NCBI GenBank assembly: GCA_903813345.2
Contig: CAIIXF020000012.1
Span: forward strand, 13,992,932-14,056,931
DNA: 64,000 bases
Source of the DNA: Owenia fusiformis
Lineage: Eukaryota > Annelida > Polychaeta > Sabellida > Oweniidae
Reading direction: 5' to 3'
Numbering within the stretch: the first letter of the stretch is position 1; each line of letters starts with the position of its first letter. The notes under the pieces are model-generated. The model saw only the letters and a program-made list of their open reading frames with translations. It was not told where the DNA came from and did no database searches. Positions 11,565-22,239 of the stretch are shown here, in pieces. The position numbers and the translations under genes are program-made.

Positions 11565-13457
11565 ATGGCGACAGCAATGGAGGAACATATTAAAGAGACA
11601 TTGAAATGTAAGGTGTGTTATGAGACATTAACAGACCCAAGGGCACTACCATGTATGCATACATATTGTTGCAAATGCCTGGATAAGTTGGAGAAAATCA
11701 ATCAAGGACAGGAACAAAGTCTTTGTTGCCCAGAATGTAGACAAGTTCATACAATACCCGAAGGAGGAGTGGCTGAGTTTAAGGTCAACTTCACCACTAG
11801 TTCATTAGTGGATCTACTTCAATCTATGAATGTTATTGGAGACAATCCTAAATGTACAGTATGTAAGGAAGATGAAATAGACAATGATGCTCTAACAAAG
11901 TGTGTACAGTGTGATGAACAGTTTTGTAAGGACTGTGATCGATATCACAAAAGATTTCATAAAGGTCACACAGTTTTTGACCTTACAGGTGATCAGACTC
12001 AAGATAAAGCGAGTGTCCTGAACGTCGTCAAACAGAGTGTCATCTATTGTGAAAAGCATACAACAAACCCACTTGAGATATATTGTAAGGTGGACCAATG
12101 TGCTATATGTGCTACTTGTTATGCCATTGACCATTCAGACCATAAATGTATGGACGTTCATAAAGCTGCACTTGACAATATGAAGCTAATTGATGAGCTC
12201 CTTGTGAAAGGTGATAAGTTGGTCCAGAATTATGAAAAGTCAATACAGAACACTCATACCAAGAAGGATATAATGGAACAAGAGGCTGATGATGTTACAA
12301 ATGAACTGAATAATGATATGAACACAGCTATCCAAGCAATCCGTGATAAATACACAAAGAATATTGACTCAGTAGCTGAGAAAAGAGCCACATGTGCAAA
12401 GCAGGCAATTGCCCATCTTGGACATCTTGAAATGCAGAAGGCCACCACTGAAAGCATAATGAGCCAGCTACTTACATTAAAACAACATGGACATGATACC
12501 CAACTGGCTAACATGACCCAAGATATTAGTTCTAAATCAAAAGAATGGTCTCAACCCAAGGACTTTGACTTTGACAATGGCATTACATTCAAAATACACA
12601 GAGGTGAAGTGTTTGATGATAAAATAGTGTTTGGAAAGGTGGATATTAACATCCTGAGAAATATATCAAAGACAGTAAGATTATGTGAAAGGCCAACACT
12701 GTTAAGGAAAGTGAAGTCAAATCTTCAGGATGTTTCGGATTTAGCTGTAACTGACAATAATGAAACTGTAGCTAATGGTTATGGAACACCAGCTAGTGTC
12801 TATGACAAGGAATTCACTTTAAAGACTACATTTGGTAAGGGATTTTACAGGGCTACTTGTAAAAGTAATAATATCTACCTCACCCGTGGGACTGATACAG
12901 TCAATGTATACAGCCAGGATGGTACGCACAGTAGAGATATAAAGATACCATCTCTTGGAACATGTAGTGGTATTGCTGTTAACTCGAGAGGTGAACTTGT
13001 TATATGTGACGCAGGTACAAAGACTGTGTACCATGTGGATAGTGCTACTAGTAGAATCATGACCAAGTCTGAACCAGGTACCTTAAACAGGCCACTCTAT
13101 GTAGCTGTCAATAGTAAAGATGTTATGCTTGTGTCTGATAATGGTGCACATTGTGTGGTGGGTTTGACCAGAGATAGCAAAGAGCTGTTCAGGTATGGCA
13201 CTGAGGGAAGTTGACATAACCAGCTGAAATGTCCCAGGGGTCTATGTACAGATAGAGCTGACAATATCATAGTGGCTGACAGTGGCAACAACAGAGTTCA
13301 CTTGTTAAGTCCAGATGGAAAGTTCATAAAATACCTTCTCACAGAATCAAATGGACTTGTGTACCCAAGGGCTGTAGCAGTGGACAAAGAGGGACAGTTG
13401 TTGGTAGGAGGTGGCAATGGCAATGATAATATCAGTTGTGTTAAGTATATAGTGTAG
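11565..13457 (+). CDS. TRIM-NHL protein (RING, two B-boxes, coiled coil, NHL) with in-frame TGA
   Basis: This is a probable E3 ubiquitin ligase of the TRIM family (TRIM2/3/71-like). From ATG 11565 (context AAAATGG; the frame is open further upstream but without an ATG), the RING uses C15, C18, C30, H32, C35, C38, C55 and C58. B-box 1 starts at C97, and B-box 2 spans about 162-196 with C162, H165, C174, C182, C185, H190 and H193. A helical, charged coiled coil follows to about 320, then beta-propeller repeats from about 400. The gene has one exon. Codon 550 (13212-13214) is TGA, yet the same frame continues to 13457 with good NHL sequence (NNRVHLLSPDGKF) and a normal-looking end. The stop sits where NHL repeats usually have glycine, so GGA to TGA is the simplest explanation. 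It is a very young pseudogene, a sequencing error, or a 549-residue truncated protein. An AATAAA lies at 13626. Confidence 0.88.
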
Positions 13458-13625
13458 GTGTCTGTGTTTGGACAGGTTAACAGAACCAACTCATCATTTC
13501 CAGTATGTACATGTACAGTTCGTATATATGCATACTGAAAACTGGCTTTTTACAGTCATTGTTAATTAGGACAAGGAAAAATATTGCACCCAACTTACAT
13601 GCAAGTTAGATACTATCAGAATATT

Positions 13626-13631
13626 AATAAA
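13626..13631 (+). promoter_or_regulatory. Candidate polyadenylation signal of TRIM gene
   Basis: AATAAA lies 169 bp after the final stop at 13457. No downstream GT-rich element was checked. Confidence 0.45.
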
Positions 13632-13715
13632 GATGTTCAGTATGTTTGGGTAATTTTTTCTTACACCTCATGGTTTAACACTGAGAACTTCCAATCCAAT
13701 GTATTGTATACTTGG

Positions 13716-13744
13716 ATTATAAAAGATCACTGATCTTTTATAAT
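13716..13744. repeat. Perfect 14-bp-arm palindrome
   Basis: ATTATAAAAGATCA, one C, then its exact reverse complement. It lies about 85 bp after the candidate polyadenylation signal. Function unknown. Confidence 0.8.
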
Positions 13745-13904
13745 GTCATTACTGACCATAATTATTAATTATGCAAACAATGTACATCGTGGTATTTTTA
13801 TGCTCTGTTTATGCTTGCTCCCCAATCCAACTTATATATGTTTTAAGCTACAGGCTTTATAAGTATTCATACACTGGTGTCACTGTCACGTCGACTCAAT
13901 ATTG

Positions 13905-14213
13905 AACACACATACCAGAAGCTAGTTCAACAAGTTAAACCCAATACCACGGCTTTCATTTATAATCTGAGTGTTCTTGTTGCCGTGGTTGGGTTTAACT
14001 TCCGTGCTATGCTTTCATGGGTTGCAAATTCTCACTATCAGCTATTAATAAAACGCGCATGGAATTTCATGCGCTGCCATAGGCCATCATTACAATTTTT
14101 TGCATCAAAGGTCGAATAGGCACGGATGTTAAACCTAGGGCGGGCCACAAGAAATGTCAGATAAGAAATAAGGCCCAGACTAGGTTTAACGTGTTGAACT
14201 AACCAGAAGCAAG
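13905..14213. mobile_element. Degenerate foldback repeat
   Basis: The left arm, with CAGAAGCTAGTTCAACAAG, is complementary to the right arm near 14180-14213, and a second inner hairpin uses CCCAATACCACGGC and its near complement. It is probably an old MITE. Reading frames across it are incidental. Confidence 0.55.
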
Positions 14214-14388
14214 AGTTCTTATAGTCCTGCAAGAACAGGAATATGGCTAATATGCCTTGTTGTATTGAATCTTGGAGAAGAGCAGTTGGGCTTTTTAACT
14301 GTTTTTCACTCTCACTTAACAATAACAGCAATGCTGGCTTGATTTTGTCTAATAAAACTGTCATGAAACTGTAACTGTAAATTGCATT

Positions 14389-14693
14389 TTGATAGTCTTA
14401 ACTTGTCTGTTTTTAACTCTCCTACTGATCAGTGGAGGGTTATATTCGAGAACTTTAGGTTGTTGCATCCTTTGTTTAGCATTCCTGCTTATTGCCACTT
14501 TACATGTGACCTACGTTTGTCTAACTATATTTATAATGCTGAGTATTATAGGCTACATAGTAAATCTGCAATCACATTTAATTAAAATTACATTGTATTC
14601 CACTGTCTTAATAGTGTCTTTTTCTGTATGCCTGGTTTTTCACTATTGATCCATAATCCAAGCCATATTTTTTCTCTTTTACTACCTCTGAGT
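14389..14693 (+). mobile_element. 2A-bearing non-LTR retrotransposon, 5' part
   Basis: Hydrophobic coding-like sequence precedes a foldback insertion. The frame reaching 14693 reads HIFSLLLPLS, which joins to the GDVETNPGP motif at 15233 once the foldback and its TSD are removed. A longer hydrophobic frame (14389-14649) lies one base out of phase, suggesting a frameshift. Hydrophobic N-termini before 2A motifs are known in CR1-type elements of sea urchin and amphioxus, where they can act as signal sequences. Confidence 0.6.
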
Positions 14694-15227
14694 CACTGGT
14701 GATCCACTCGATTACGCTGGTTACCAAAACGAATCGTTTTGGTAACAAAATGTCGGAACGTCGAAGGTACGATTTTTCTTTTTTCCTTATATCACGCGTT
14801 GTAGGCAGAATCCCCACGACTTTTTTTGTCACAAACGTATATCAGTATCATATGTTATAGAAAATGTTCATGTTTGCGAAAAAATAGCTCAGAAGACAAC
14901 AGAATCGTCGATTTAATTCGTCACTTAAGTTACATAAACGGTTTGGGTTAAAAGTGCAGATCTAACCGTTTTTCGAAAAACCGTTTATGTAACTTAAATG
15001 AGTAATTAAATCGACGATTCTGTTGTCTTCTGAACTATTTGTTCGCAAATATGTACATTTTATTAAGCATATGATACTGGTACACGTTTGTGTTAAAAAT
15101 GTCGTGGGAATTCTGCCTACAACGCGTGATATAAGGAAAAAAGAAAAATCGTACCTTCGATGTTCCGACATTTTGTTACCAAAACGAATCGTTTTGGTAA
15201 CCAGCGTAATCGAGTGGATCACCAGTG
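14694..15227. mobile_element. 534-bp foldback element, CAC termini, 5-bp TSD
   Basis: A near-perfect inverted repeat with arms of about 260 bp, ends CACTGGTGATCC and GGATCACCAGTG. It is flanked by TGAGT (14689-14693) and TGAAT (15228-15232), a 5-bp TSD with one change. A second member is at 30045-30450. It is non-coding; open frames across it are artefacts of the hairpin. CAC termini with a 5-bp TSD are shared with Transib elements (inference). Confidence 0.85.
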
Positions 15228-15232
15228 TGAAT

Positions 15233-15491
15233 GGAGATGTAGAAACAAATCCAGGACCAGATAACAATCTAAAGGTGCTATTTAACAACATCAATAGTGT
15301 GAAAGCAGATTCATTAAACCGCCTTGATTATCTCAAACAGTATGTGGCTATGTGGCTCTTTGCCAAACAGGCAATGTTACGGATGACGATTTAAAATCCA
15401 ACTTTTGACTTAAATAATTTTGGACCGCCTAAATTTTGTACAAACCATGGAAGAGGATTAATCCTATGGACATGACTCAGTTCAAATAAAA
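15233..15491 (+). mobile_element. 2A motif and start of AP endonuclease domain (retrotransposon)
   Basis: 15233-15259 encodes GDVETNPGP, an exact match to the 2A ribosome-skipping consensus D(V/I)ExNPGP. It is followed by DNNLKVLFNNINSVKADSL, resembling the start of the APE-type endonuclease of CR1/L2 elements. Beyond about 15345 the frame is broken, but the pieces GNVTDDDLKSN and CTNHGRGLIL in shifted frames continue the domain. The Mutator-like element at 15492 interrupts it, and the same domain resumes at 20579. Confidence 0.78.
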
Positions 15492-15683
15492 GGGTTTACG
15501 AAAAACACCGACCGCCGACCTGTCACTCTCCACAGTTGGGTACATGTGGTCGGTGGTCGGCTGACAGTCTTTTACATAAAGATGAAAAAATGCAAAATTA
15601 GAAGTAAAACTAAAACTGGGAATCCAATGACTATAGTACCTTTACTAGGTCGTGATTTAAAAACGTATAATTAATCATTTCAA

Positions 15684-15967
15684 TTTATAAACTAAAAGTG
15701 CAACATATGTTTTATTGCCTCGTTTCATTGTTACAAAATGTAGACAGGTGCCTCGTTTCCTAAGTGAGAGAATTGAAATGTAAATATCTCAGCAATGTCT
15801 GTATTGATTTCTAATTTGCAATCATATTATAAAACAGGAACTTATAAACTATTTACTTGCCAAATATTAAGTTTTAAAAAACAAAAATCTTACCGAATGA
15901 AATTTTTTCACGCGCCGCCATTTTGATACGAGGCAAAACCTCCCTCGTTTCCAGTTCATCCCCAGTG
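15684..15967 (-). mobile_element. 284-bp insertion, 8-bp TSD, no inverted ends
   Basis: CATTTCAA flanks both sides (15676-15683, 15968-15975), and the uninterrupted site is visible in the Mutator-like copy 1. The ends are not inverted repeats (TTTATAAAC versus CACTGGGGATG on the minus strand). On the minus strand it reads CACTGGGGATGAACTGG and later AAAATGGCGGCGCG. It could be a SINE, a short retrocopy of a gene 5' end, or a hAT derivative with eroded ends. Confidence 0.7.
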
Positions 15968-15993
15968 CATTTCAAATCACGATGAAAACGTTA

Positions 15994-18900
15994 TAGTCTG
16001 GCAGAAATATAGGGTATTTTGACATTCAATCGTTTTCTTCGGATTACAATGTTTTTTTAACTTATCAACATGAATATAGGATTGGGACCTCAAAACCACC
16101 GGATGCCGGTGCGGCACCCTTGGGCAACTCTCTACAGAGCATTTCTTATACCCCCCTGATAAAATATACAGGGGGTACTATAAGACACCCTCATATCTCA
16201 GATACTGATAAATATATTATCTTGAGATTTTCAGGAATTAGTTTTAGTATGATGCTTGACATGTATGACAAAAATCAAGAAAAAATCTTAATCCATTGCT
16301 ATAGCAACAGTAACAGAACACTATTTGTTACCGTAGAGATGCATTATTTTGCTGATTTTCAACATTTCTTCATATAGTTGATTCTTAAACTAGTATATAG
16401 TATTACACTAGTATATAGGACACTGCATATTTTATATTTAGTATATACATGTATATCAAATGAAATCTAATGCATTCATACTGTAGTGAGGTTGGCATAT
16501 AGTCGGTCTAGACTTTGGCATTTAGAACATGCATCATAATAAAATCTATTGAATTATACAATAGAGAGGTTGGCATAGTCTAGATTTTGGCATAATGTCT
16601 AAATTTTATAAGCATTGGCTTTCCTCATCTGAGCAATCAGACTACTGGGGGCCCTGTATAGCTTCTGGGGGCCACTGGGGACCATCGTATAGCTTTTAAA
16701 GGCACTGTAAATATTTGATTTAACATTGAATTCAATTGGATATTTCTCTAACAGTGAAATTTAATGGCCATGAAACATTTCAGATTGACAACATCGTGAA
16801 TTTTTTGTCAGTGAAAATTTGGGCTTACTTCTGGGGGCTACTGGGGGCCCTCGTATGGCTTCTGGGGGCCACTAGGGGCGCCTGTATAGCTTCTGGGGGC
16901 TCCAGTTTAGCTTCTTGGGGACACTAGGGGGCCACCATATATATTTTGGGAGCCACCATATAGCTTCTGGGGGCCCCTGTATAGTTTCTTGGGGCCATTA
17001 GGGGCCACCGTACAGCTTCTGGGGGCTACCATATAGTTTCTTGGGGCCACTGGATGTCATCCTATAGCTTCTGGTGGCTACTGGGGGCCACCGTATAGCT
17101 TCTGGGTGCCATCATATAGCTTCTGGGGCATACCATATAGCTTCTTGGGGCCACTAGGGGCCCCTATATAGCTTTTGGGGGCCACTTTAAAGCTTCTTGG
17201 AGCCACTGGGGGCCACCGTATAGCTTCTGGGTGCCATCATATAGCTTCTGGGGCCTACCATATAGCTTTTTGGGGCCACTAGGGGCCCCTATATAGCTTT
17301 TGGGTGCCATCATATAGCTTCTGGGGCATACCATATAGCTTCTTGGGGCCACTAGGGGCCCCTATATAGCTTTTGGGGGCCACTTTAGAGCTTCTTGGAG
17401 CCACTGGGGACCACCACATAGCTTCTGGGGGCTACTAGGGGCCCCTGGATATGCTTCTTGGGGCCACCATATAGCTTTCCGGGGCCACCATATAGCTTTA
17501 AGGGGGCACTAGGGGCCACTGTATAGATTCTGGGGGCTACTGGGGGCCCCTGTATAGCTTCTGGAAGTCACCATATAGCTTCTAGGGGCCATTTGGAGCA
17601 CCTGTATAGCTTCCCGGGGCTACCATATAGCTTCTGGGGCTACTAGGGGTCCCTGTATAGCTTCTGGGGGCTCCTGTTTAGCTTCTTGGGGACACTGGGG
17701 GGCCACCATATAGTTTTTGGGAACCATCGTATAGCTTCTGGGGGCCCCTGTATAGTTTCTTGAGGCCATTGGGGTCCACCGTACAGCTTCTGGGGCTACC
17801 ATATAGCTTCTGGGGGCCACTGGATGCCATCCTATAGCTTCTGGCGGCTACTTGGGGCCACCGTATAGCTTCTGGGTGCCATCATATAGTTTCTGGGGCC
17901 TACCATACAGCTTCTTGGGGCTACTAGGGGCCCCTGTATAGCTTTTGGGGGCCACTGTGAGGCTTCTTGGAGCCACTGGGGACCACCATATAGCTTCTGA
18001 GGGCTACTAGGGGCCGCTGGACATGCTTCTGGGGCCCACCCTATAGCTTTCAGGGGCCTCAGTATAGCTTTAAGGGGGCACTAGGGGCCACTGTATAGAT
18101 TCTGGGGGCCCCTGTATAGCTTCTGGAAGTCACCATATAGCTTCTAGGGGCCATTTGTAGCCCCTGTATAGCTTCTGGAGGCTACTAAGGGTCCCTGTAT
18201 AGCTTCTGGGGGCCATCTTATAGCATCTTGGGGCCACTGGGGGCCCCTGTATAGCTTCTGGGGCCACTGGGGTCCATGGTATAGCTCCTTGGGGCCACTG
18301 GGGGCATTTTTATTTAAACCTTGAAAATTAATCTATTTTGCCAGATTTGGTGGCTGTCGAGGTGGGGTAAAATTAAATTATAATTTTTTTTTCAAATTCA
18401 TGTGACTATTTATCTCTTAAGCAGTACTTTCTTACCTAGGGAGCATAATCTTTTCAAGAAGTGTTATTTTGGACCACATTTTAAAGAAAGTGAAATGTAA
18501 AAACCTGATTATTAAGTGATGTTACCATAGCAACTGAAATGTTAGATATATTACATAAACCATATGATGAATTATTTAATCTTTACTTCTAATCATGTAT
18601 ATAACAGATACATATATACTTCAGATGCTTTAAGAATCAAGAATATGAAGAAAATTATGAAAATCAGCAAAATAATGCATTTCTACGGTAACAAATATTG
18701 TCTATTTCTGTTGCTATAGCAACGGATTAAGATTTTTTCTTGATTTTTGTCACATGTGTCAAGCATCATACTAAAACCAATTCCTGAAAATTTCAAGTTA
18801 ATATATTTATTAGTGTCTGAGATATGAGGGTGTTTTATAGTACCCCCTGTATATTTTATCAGGGGGGTATAAGAAATGCTCTGTAGAGAGTTGCCCAAGG

Positions 18901-19014
18901 GTGCCGCTCCGGCATCTAATGGTTTTGAGGTCCCAACGCTATATTGATGCTGATAAGTTAAAAAAACATTGTAATCCGAAGAAAACAATTAGCTTTGAAG
19001 TTTCTGCCAGACTA
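15994..19014. mobile_element. 3.02-kb inverted-repeat element carrying a minisatellite, TTA TSD
   Basis: Ends TAGTCTGGCAGAAA and its complement are flanked by TTA (15991-15993, 19015-19017). The Mutator-like copy 1 has TAA at the matching uninterrupted site. Arms of about 400 bp (15994-16395 and about 18620-19014) are inverted copies, and the loop is mostly the G-rich minisatellite. A 3-bp TWA TSD fits PIF/Harbinger (inference). Open frames at 16120-16377 (+) and 18683-18988 (-) are the two arms read outward, not separate genes. Confidence 0.8.
16641..18306 (+). repeat. G-rich minisatellite (TATAGCTTCTGGGGGCCAC units)
   Basis: About 1.5 kb of tandem units of roughly 21 and 31 bp is built from TATAGCTTCTGGGGGC plus optional CACTGGGGGCC blocks, interrupted at about 16698-16830. 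Runs of four or five G recur every 10-20 bp on the plus strand, giving many potential G-quadruplexes. Confidence 0.9.
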
Positions 19015-19168
19015 TTACATCGTTGTGGTGTGTAATGTCATATTTTAAGTGATGTTTCAGTTGTTAGAAGACCAATTTCATCCTGGTTAGTCACTTTGGA
19101 AAAAAAACGCACGTAAAATTGCATTAAGTTCATTCATATGAAACGCAAAAACAAAAACACACAAACAT

Positions 19169-20016
19169 CACGGGTAACTAGAGTATCCGCGTATATTGAG
19201 TATGACCGGTTCTTAGGCTACGAATATGACCTGTTTTGGAAAGTCATGAGAGGCACAGCTGCTTAAAAATGGAAAATAAAGGTTAACTTCTATATTATCC
19301 TTTTTGAAATTGTGTTTGTTGAATATAGTTTATGCTGTATTTAATAGTAATGTAACAAAAAAATGTTAAACATGAGAGCTATTTTAGCAATGTAACTGTT
19401 CATAATGGAATATCAATCAGAAAGTACAGATTTCTCGCCTTAGAGCCAAATCATTAATATCACAGTAGAAAAAAACAAATCCCAAACCTTTTTATGGCTA
19501 ACCTGAACAAGATCTCCAAATCTCAGTTTATATGATCCCCCGTAGAGTGAGCAAGAGAAGGATTTATCTTTTCCCAGAGGATACGCTTGTGAAATGTCAT
19601 GGAAACGGGAAATAATGGGGCACCAGTGACATTCGTATTCTCAAAAATTCAAAGATGTATCATATTTGGACAGAGCAGGCTAAATTATTTAAAATATTCA
19701 TGACTAATTCGTAGATCTAGCTATATATTATACATAAGATGTGTCATCCTCTTCGGAGTTGCATTGTGTTACACAAAAACTGATCAAAGATGCTGGAAAC
19801 TAGAATTTTACGGCTTCAATCTAATATTAATACGTTTTCTCTTGATTAAGGCCCCTTGTATCATTCATTGACCAAGTAGGAGAAAAAGAAAACGTTCGAA
19901 AGTGTCCATAAAAAGCAAGTACTCACCTCGTCTGTTTATAGGAACAGAAATACGGTCACACTCGTAAGCTTAGAACCGGTCATACTCAATATACGCGGAT
20001 ACTCTAGTATCCCGTG
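19169..20016. mobile_element. 848-bp TIR element, CACGGG ends, 5-bp TSD
   Basis: Terminal inverted repeats of about 43 bp start CACGGGTAACTAGAGTATCC and end with the near complement GGATACTCTAGTATCCCGTG. AACAT flanks both sides (19164-19168, 20017-20021). The uninterrupted region exists in Mutator-like copy 1. No coding region. Confidence 0.85.
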
Positions 20017-20578
20017 AACATCGTCGATGTTGACGTCGTAACGTTATGTTTGATTTCTCGGTTGTTAAACGTCAACTGGTAAAAACTACATTTGATATGA
20101 CAAAAAAAGCTTTCTAATGTTGTACTGAAATGGTAAGTCACCTTTAATCCCGATAAGAGAACGCATGTAATATCGTGTTCAGTATTCAGTAGGCTATGAC
20201 GATAACAAATCATTTTTGTTTCGAAATTGTTAAGTTTCAGTAAAAAATTAGGATAGATTCCCGTTGAAATGATAGGTTGGTTAATGATAGGTTAGGACCT
20301 AAGGCAGGACAATGAATCGAGGAGACGGTCATGCCCAATTTGTTTGCTTGCCATTCGTTGCAAGGTACAAAATCGGTAAAAACCGTTGCCTTGTCCCAAC
20401 GATTGACATTCAAAATCAAATTATTAATATTTTAAGGCTACAAATATGTTCGGTCTTTTACATGATATGGTCGGTCTTTTACACATTTTCTTCAAACCCT
20501 GTTTTGAGGCTACCAGTGGAAAACACCGACCGGTCGGTGGTCGATGGGGTCGGTCTTTTTCGTAAACCCCAAATAAAA

Positions 20579-20690
20579 TTTCTTGATCAGTTTAGATCGC
20601 TCGACCTTGTTAACTGTTGGGCTGAAGTTAAAGTGAGTCATAAAACCTATTTATATGGCTTTTTCTACAGGTCACCCTCCCCCGGGGTCA
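20579..20690 (+). mobile_element. 2A retrotransposon, endonuclease continued
   Basis: The reading frame NCWAEVKVSHKTYLYGFFYR followed by SPSPG matches the conserved central part of APE-type endonucleases (the YRSPS stretch). It directly continues the domain cut at 15491, on the other side of the Mutator-like element. Similarity stops near 20690. Confidence 0.7.
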
Positions 20691-21200
20691 CCCTCACAGA
20701 GGGGTTTGTAGAAAAAACCGTGTACCAGGTACCGAGTAGTAAATCCTCCATGCTGGGTTCAAACTTGGTACCCGGTCGAAAAAACCGGGTACCCCAAAAA
20801 ACGAAAAATACGAATATAATAATAAGATCATTAGAAAACGTGTAAGATTTGTTTTGAATTTACAAAAATGTATGTAACTTCCTTCAAAATTAAGCTAGAA
20901 GCTTCAAATAAAAAGCATTTTAAGGCTCTTTTCTTCCTTTATCATCGTGGTCATAATTTCATTGGCTATGGGGGAGTGCGATCGCACCATCGCGCCCCCT
21001 CCTGGCTACGCCTATGACATTGTAAGACGTAACAATTTACACTTCAGTGGTCGTTTCGTCGAAAATTGGGATAACAATTAAATTATGATTAATAATCAAA
21101 ATCTTAAATTAACACACGTCACCTCTCTACTAAAGTAACGATAACTATTTACAGATTTAAATCATAATCAAAACAATTCACGTACCAACATACGAACTAT
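20691..21200. other. Unassigned repeat-like DNA
   Basis: Includes GGTACC-rich sequence (20725-20800) and, near 20990, a tail-like CCCCCTCCTGGCTACGCC motif common in invertebrate MITEs. No gene seen. Confidence 0.35.
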
Positions 21201-22221
21201 TTTTATTTTATTTATTTATTTATTTGGATTCTACGCTTTTATAACAGCGGCACTACAATTGTGTGCGTCCAGTTGAACATTTACATACAATATTAGCATT
21301 TTTTCTAAAACATATTTAAAACCAGCTTTATGTAGTCTGTTAAAGTACTAAAATAATTGTTATGCTAAAATACTGACTTTAAAAAACATTTACTAATGTT
21401 GTCAAAAGTGTGACCCATATCGTGTCCACCTAGGTTACAAGCCTCATTCCCGATAATCCATTTTAACTGCTGTAGGGGAGGACTTTCAAAGAATATGTCA
21501 GAAAGATTTTTGGGTATCGTTTTGCTTATAGTTTCATGAAAAATAGATCGGTCAGCTTGAAATTGTGGGCATATGGTAAGTCTATGCTCCAGATTTTCTA
21601 TTGTGTCTGGGCACCATTCGCACGTGGGAGATTTGGGGGTACTATGTTCTTCCATTTACTCTTTTCATCTCGCAAGTTGGACTTCCCTGCACGTGCAAGG
21701 AACTTAATGCGGGCACTTTTGAAGTCGAAATCATTTTGAAGGTAATACGCTAAACCATTGTCTGGCTGTAAATTTAGGGAATTGTAAAGGTTAAGACTGC
21801 TTTTCTTTGCAACTCCCTCTGATATGTAATCGTTAGATATTTTATGAATTCTTTCTGAGTAAAATCTTCTAATATTTTCCTCTGGCTCTTGACTCCCACC
21901 TGAGAAACCTAACTTAATCAATGCGCTATGCATAAAATGTACATAATTCCTAGGATTTCTAGTTCCACATTGCATCCGCTTCTCCATTTGGGATAAGAGA
22001 AATGCGTTAAGCGAATGAGGCTTATGGTATTTTACATACAAAAAGTATTCTATTTGCCTTTTAAGGATGACAAATTTAATTGGAGACCAACCAAGGTCTG
22101 CTATAATAGCCTCATAGGCTGGGGTTCCTTTAAGACTTAAAATTGCTCTCCCAGCATTATACTGCATGGATTTTAAGTTTGAGTCATTGGTTTTTGTATC
22201 GGATGCCTAGATTGGGCATGA
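21201..22221 (-). pseudogene. Non-LTR retrotransposon, 3' part of reverse transcriptase ORF and tail
   Basis: On the minus strand the sequence reads SCPI, then TAG, then ASDTKTNDSNLKSMQYNAGR and further LKGTPAYEAIIADLGWSPIK, typical of the region after the polymerase core of a non-LTR reverse transcriptase. It ends with a cysteine-histidine motif, CEWCPDTIENLEHRLTIC. There is a frameshift near 21650 and a stop where tryptophan is expected. The (AAAT)n tract at 21201-21223 marks the 3' tail. The upstream half of the same element lies at 33487-34489 and 35471-35876, so the 11.3-kb element between is an insertion. Confidence 0.8.
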
Positions 22222-22239
22222 CCCAGCTAACAATTTTAC

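Larger units (their letters stand above)
15492..20569. mobile_element. Mutator-like element, copy 2 (5.08 kb with nested insertions)
   Basis: It has the same termini as 7356-8254 in reverse orientation (GGGTTTACGAAAAA to TTTTTCGTAAACCC). A 9-bp duplication, CAAATAAAA, lies at 15483-15491 and 20570-20578. Its own sequence is 15492-15683, 15968-15993, 19015-19168 and 20017-20569, all alignable to copy 1. It sits inside the endonuclease domain of the 2A retrotransposon. No transposase remains. Confidence 0.83.

Noticed and set aside
14962-15294. Open frames on both strands over the 534-bp hairpin
   Set aside because: Mirror products of the inverted repeat; only the short part after 15232 is real retrotransposon coding sequence.
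16120-16377. Similar open frames at 16120-16377 (+) and 18683-18988 (-) as a duplicated gene pair
   Set aside because: They are the two inverted arms of one TTA-flanked element; similarity follows from the inverted repeat and the frames have no start or domain support.
20312-20845. 177-codon plus-strand open frame
   Set aside because: It crosses from the Mutator-like element into the retrotransposon across a target-site duplication, so it is a chance fusion.
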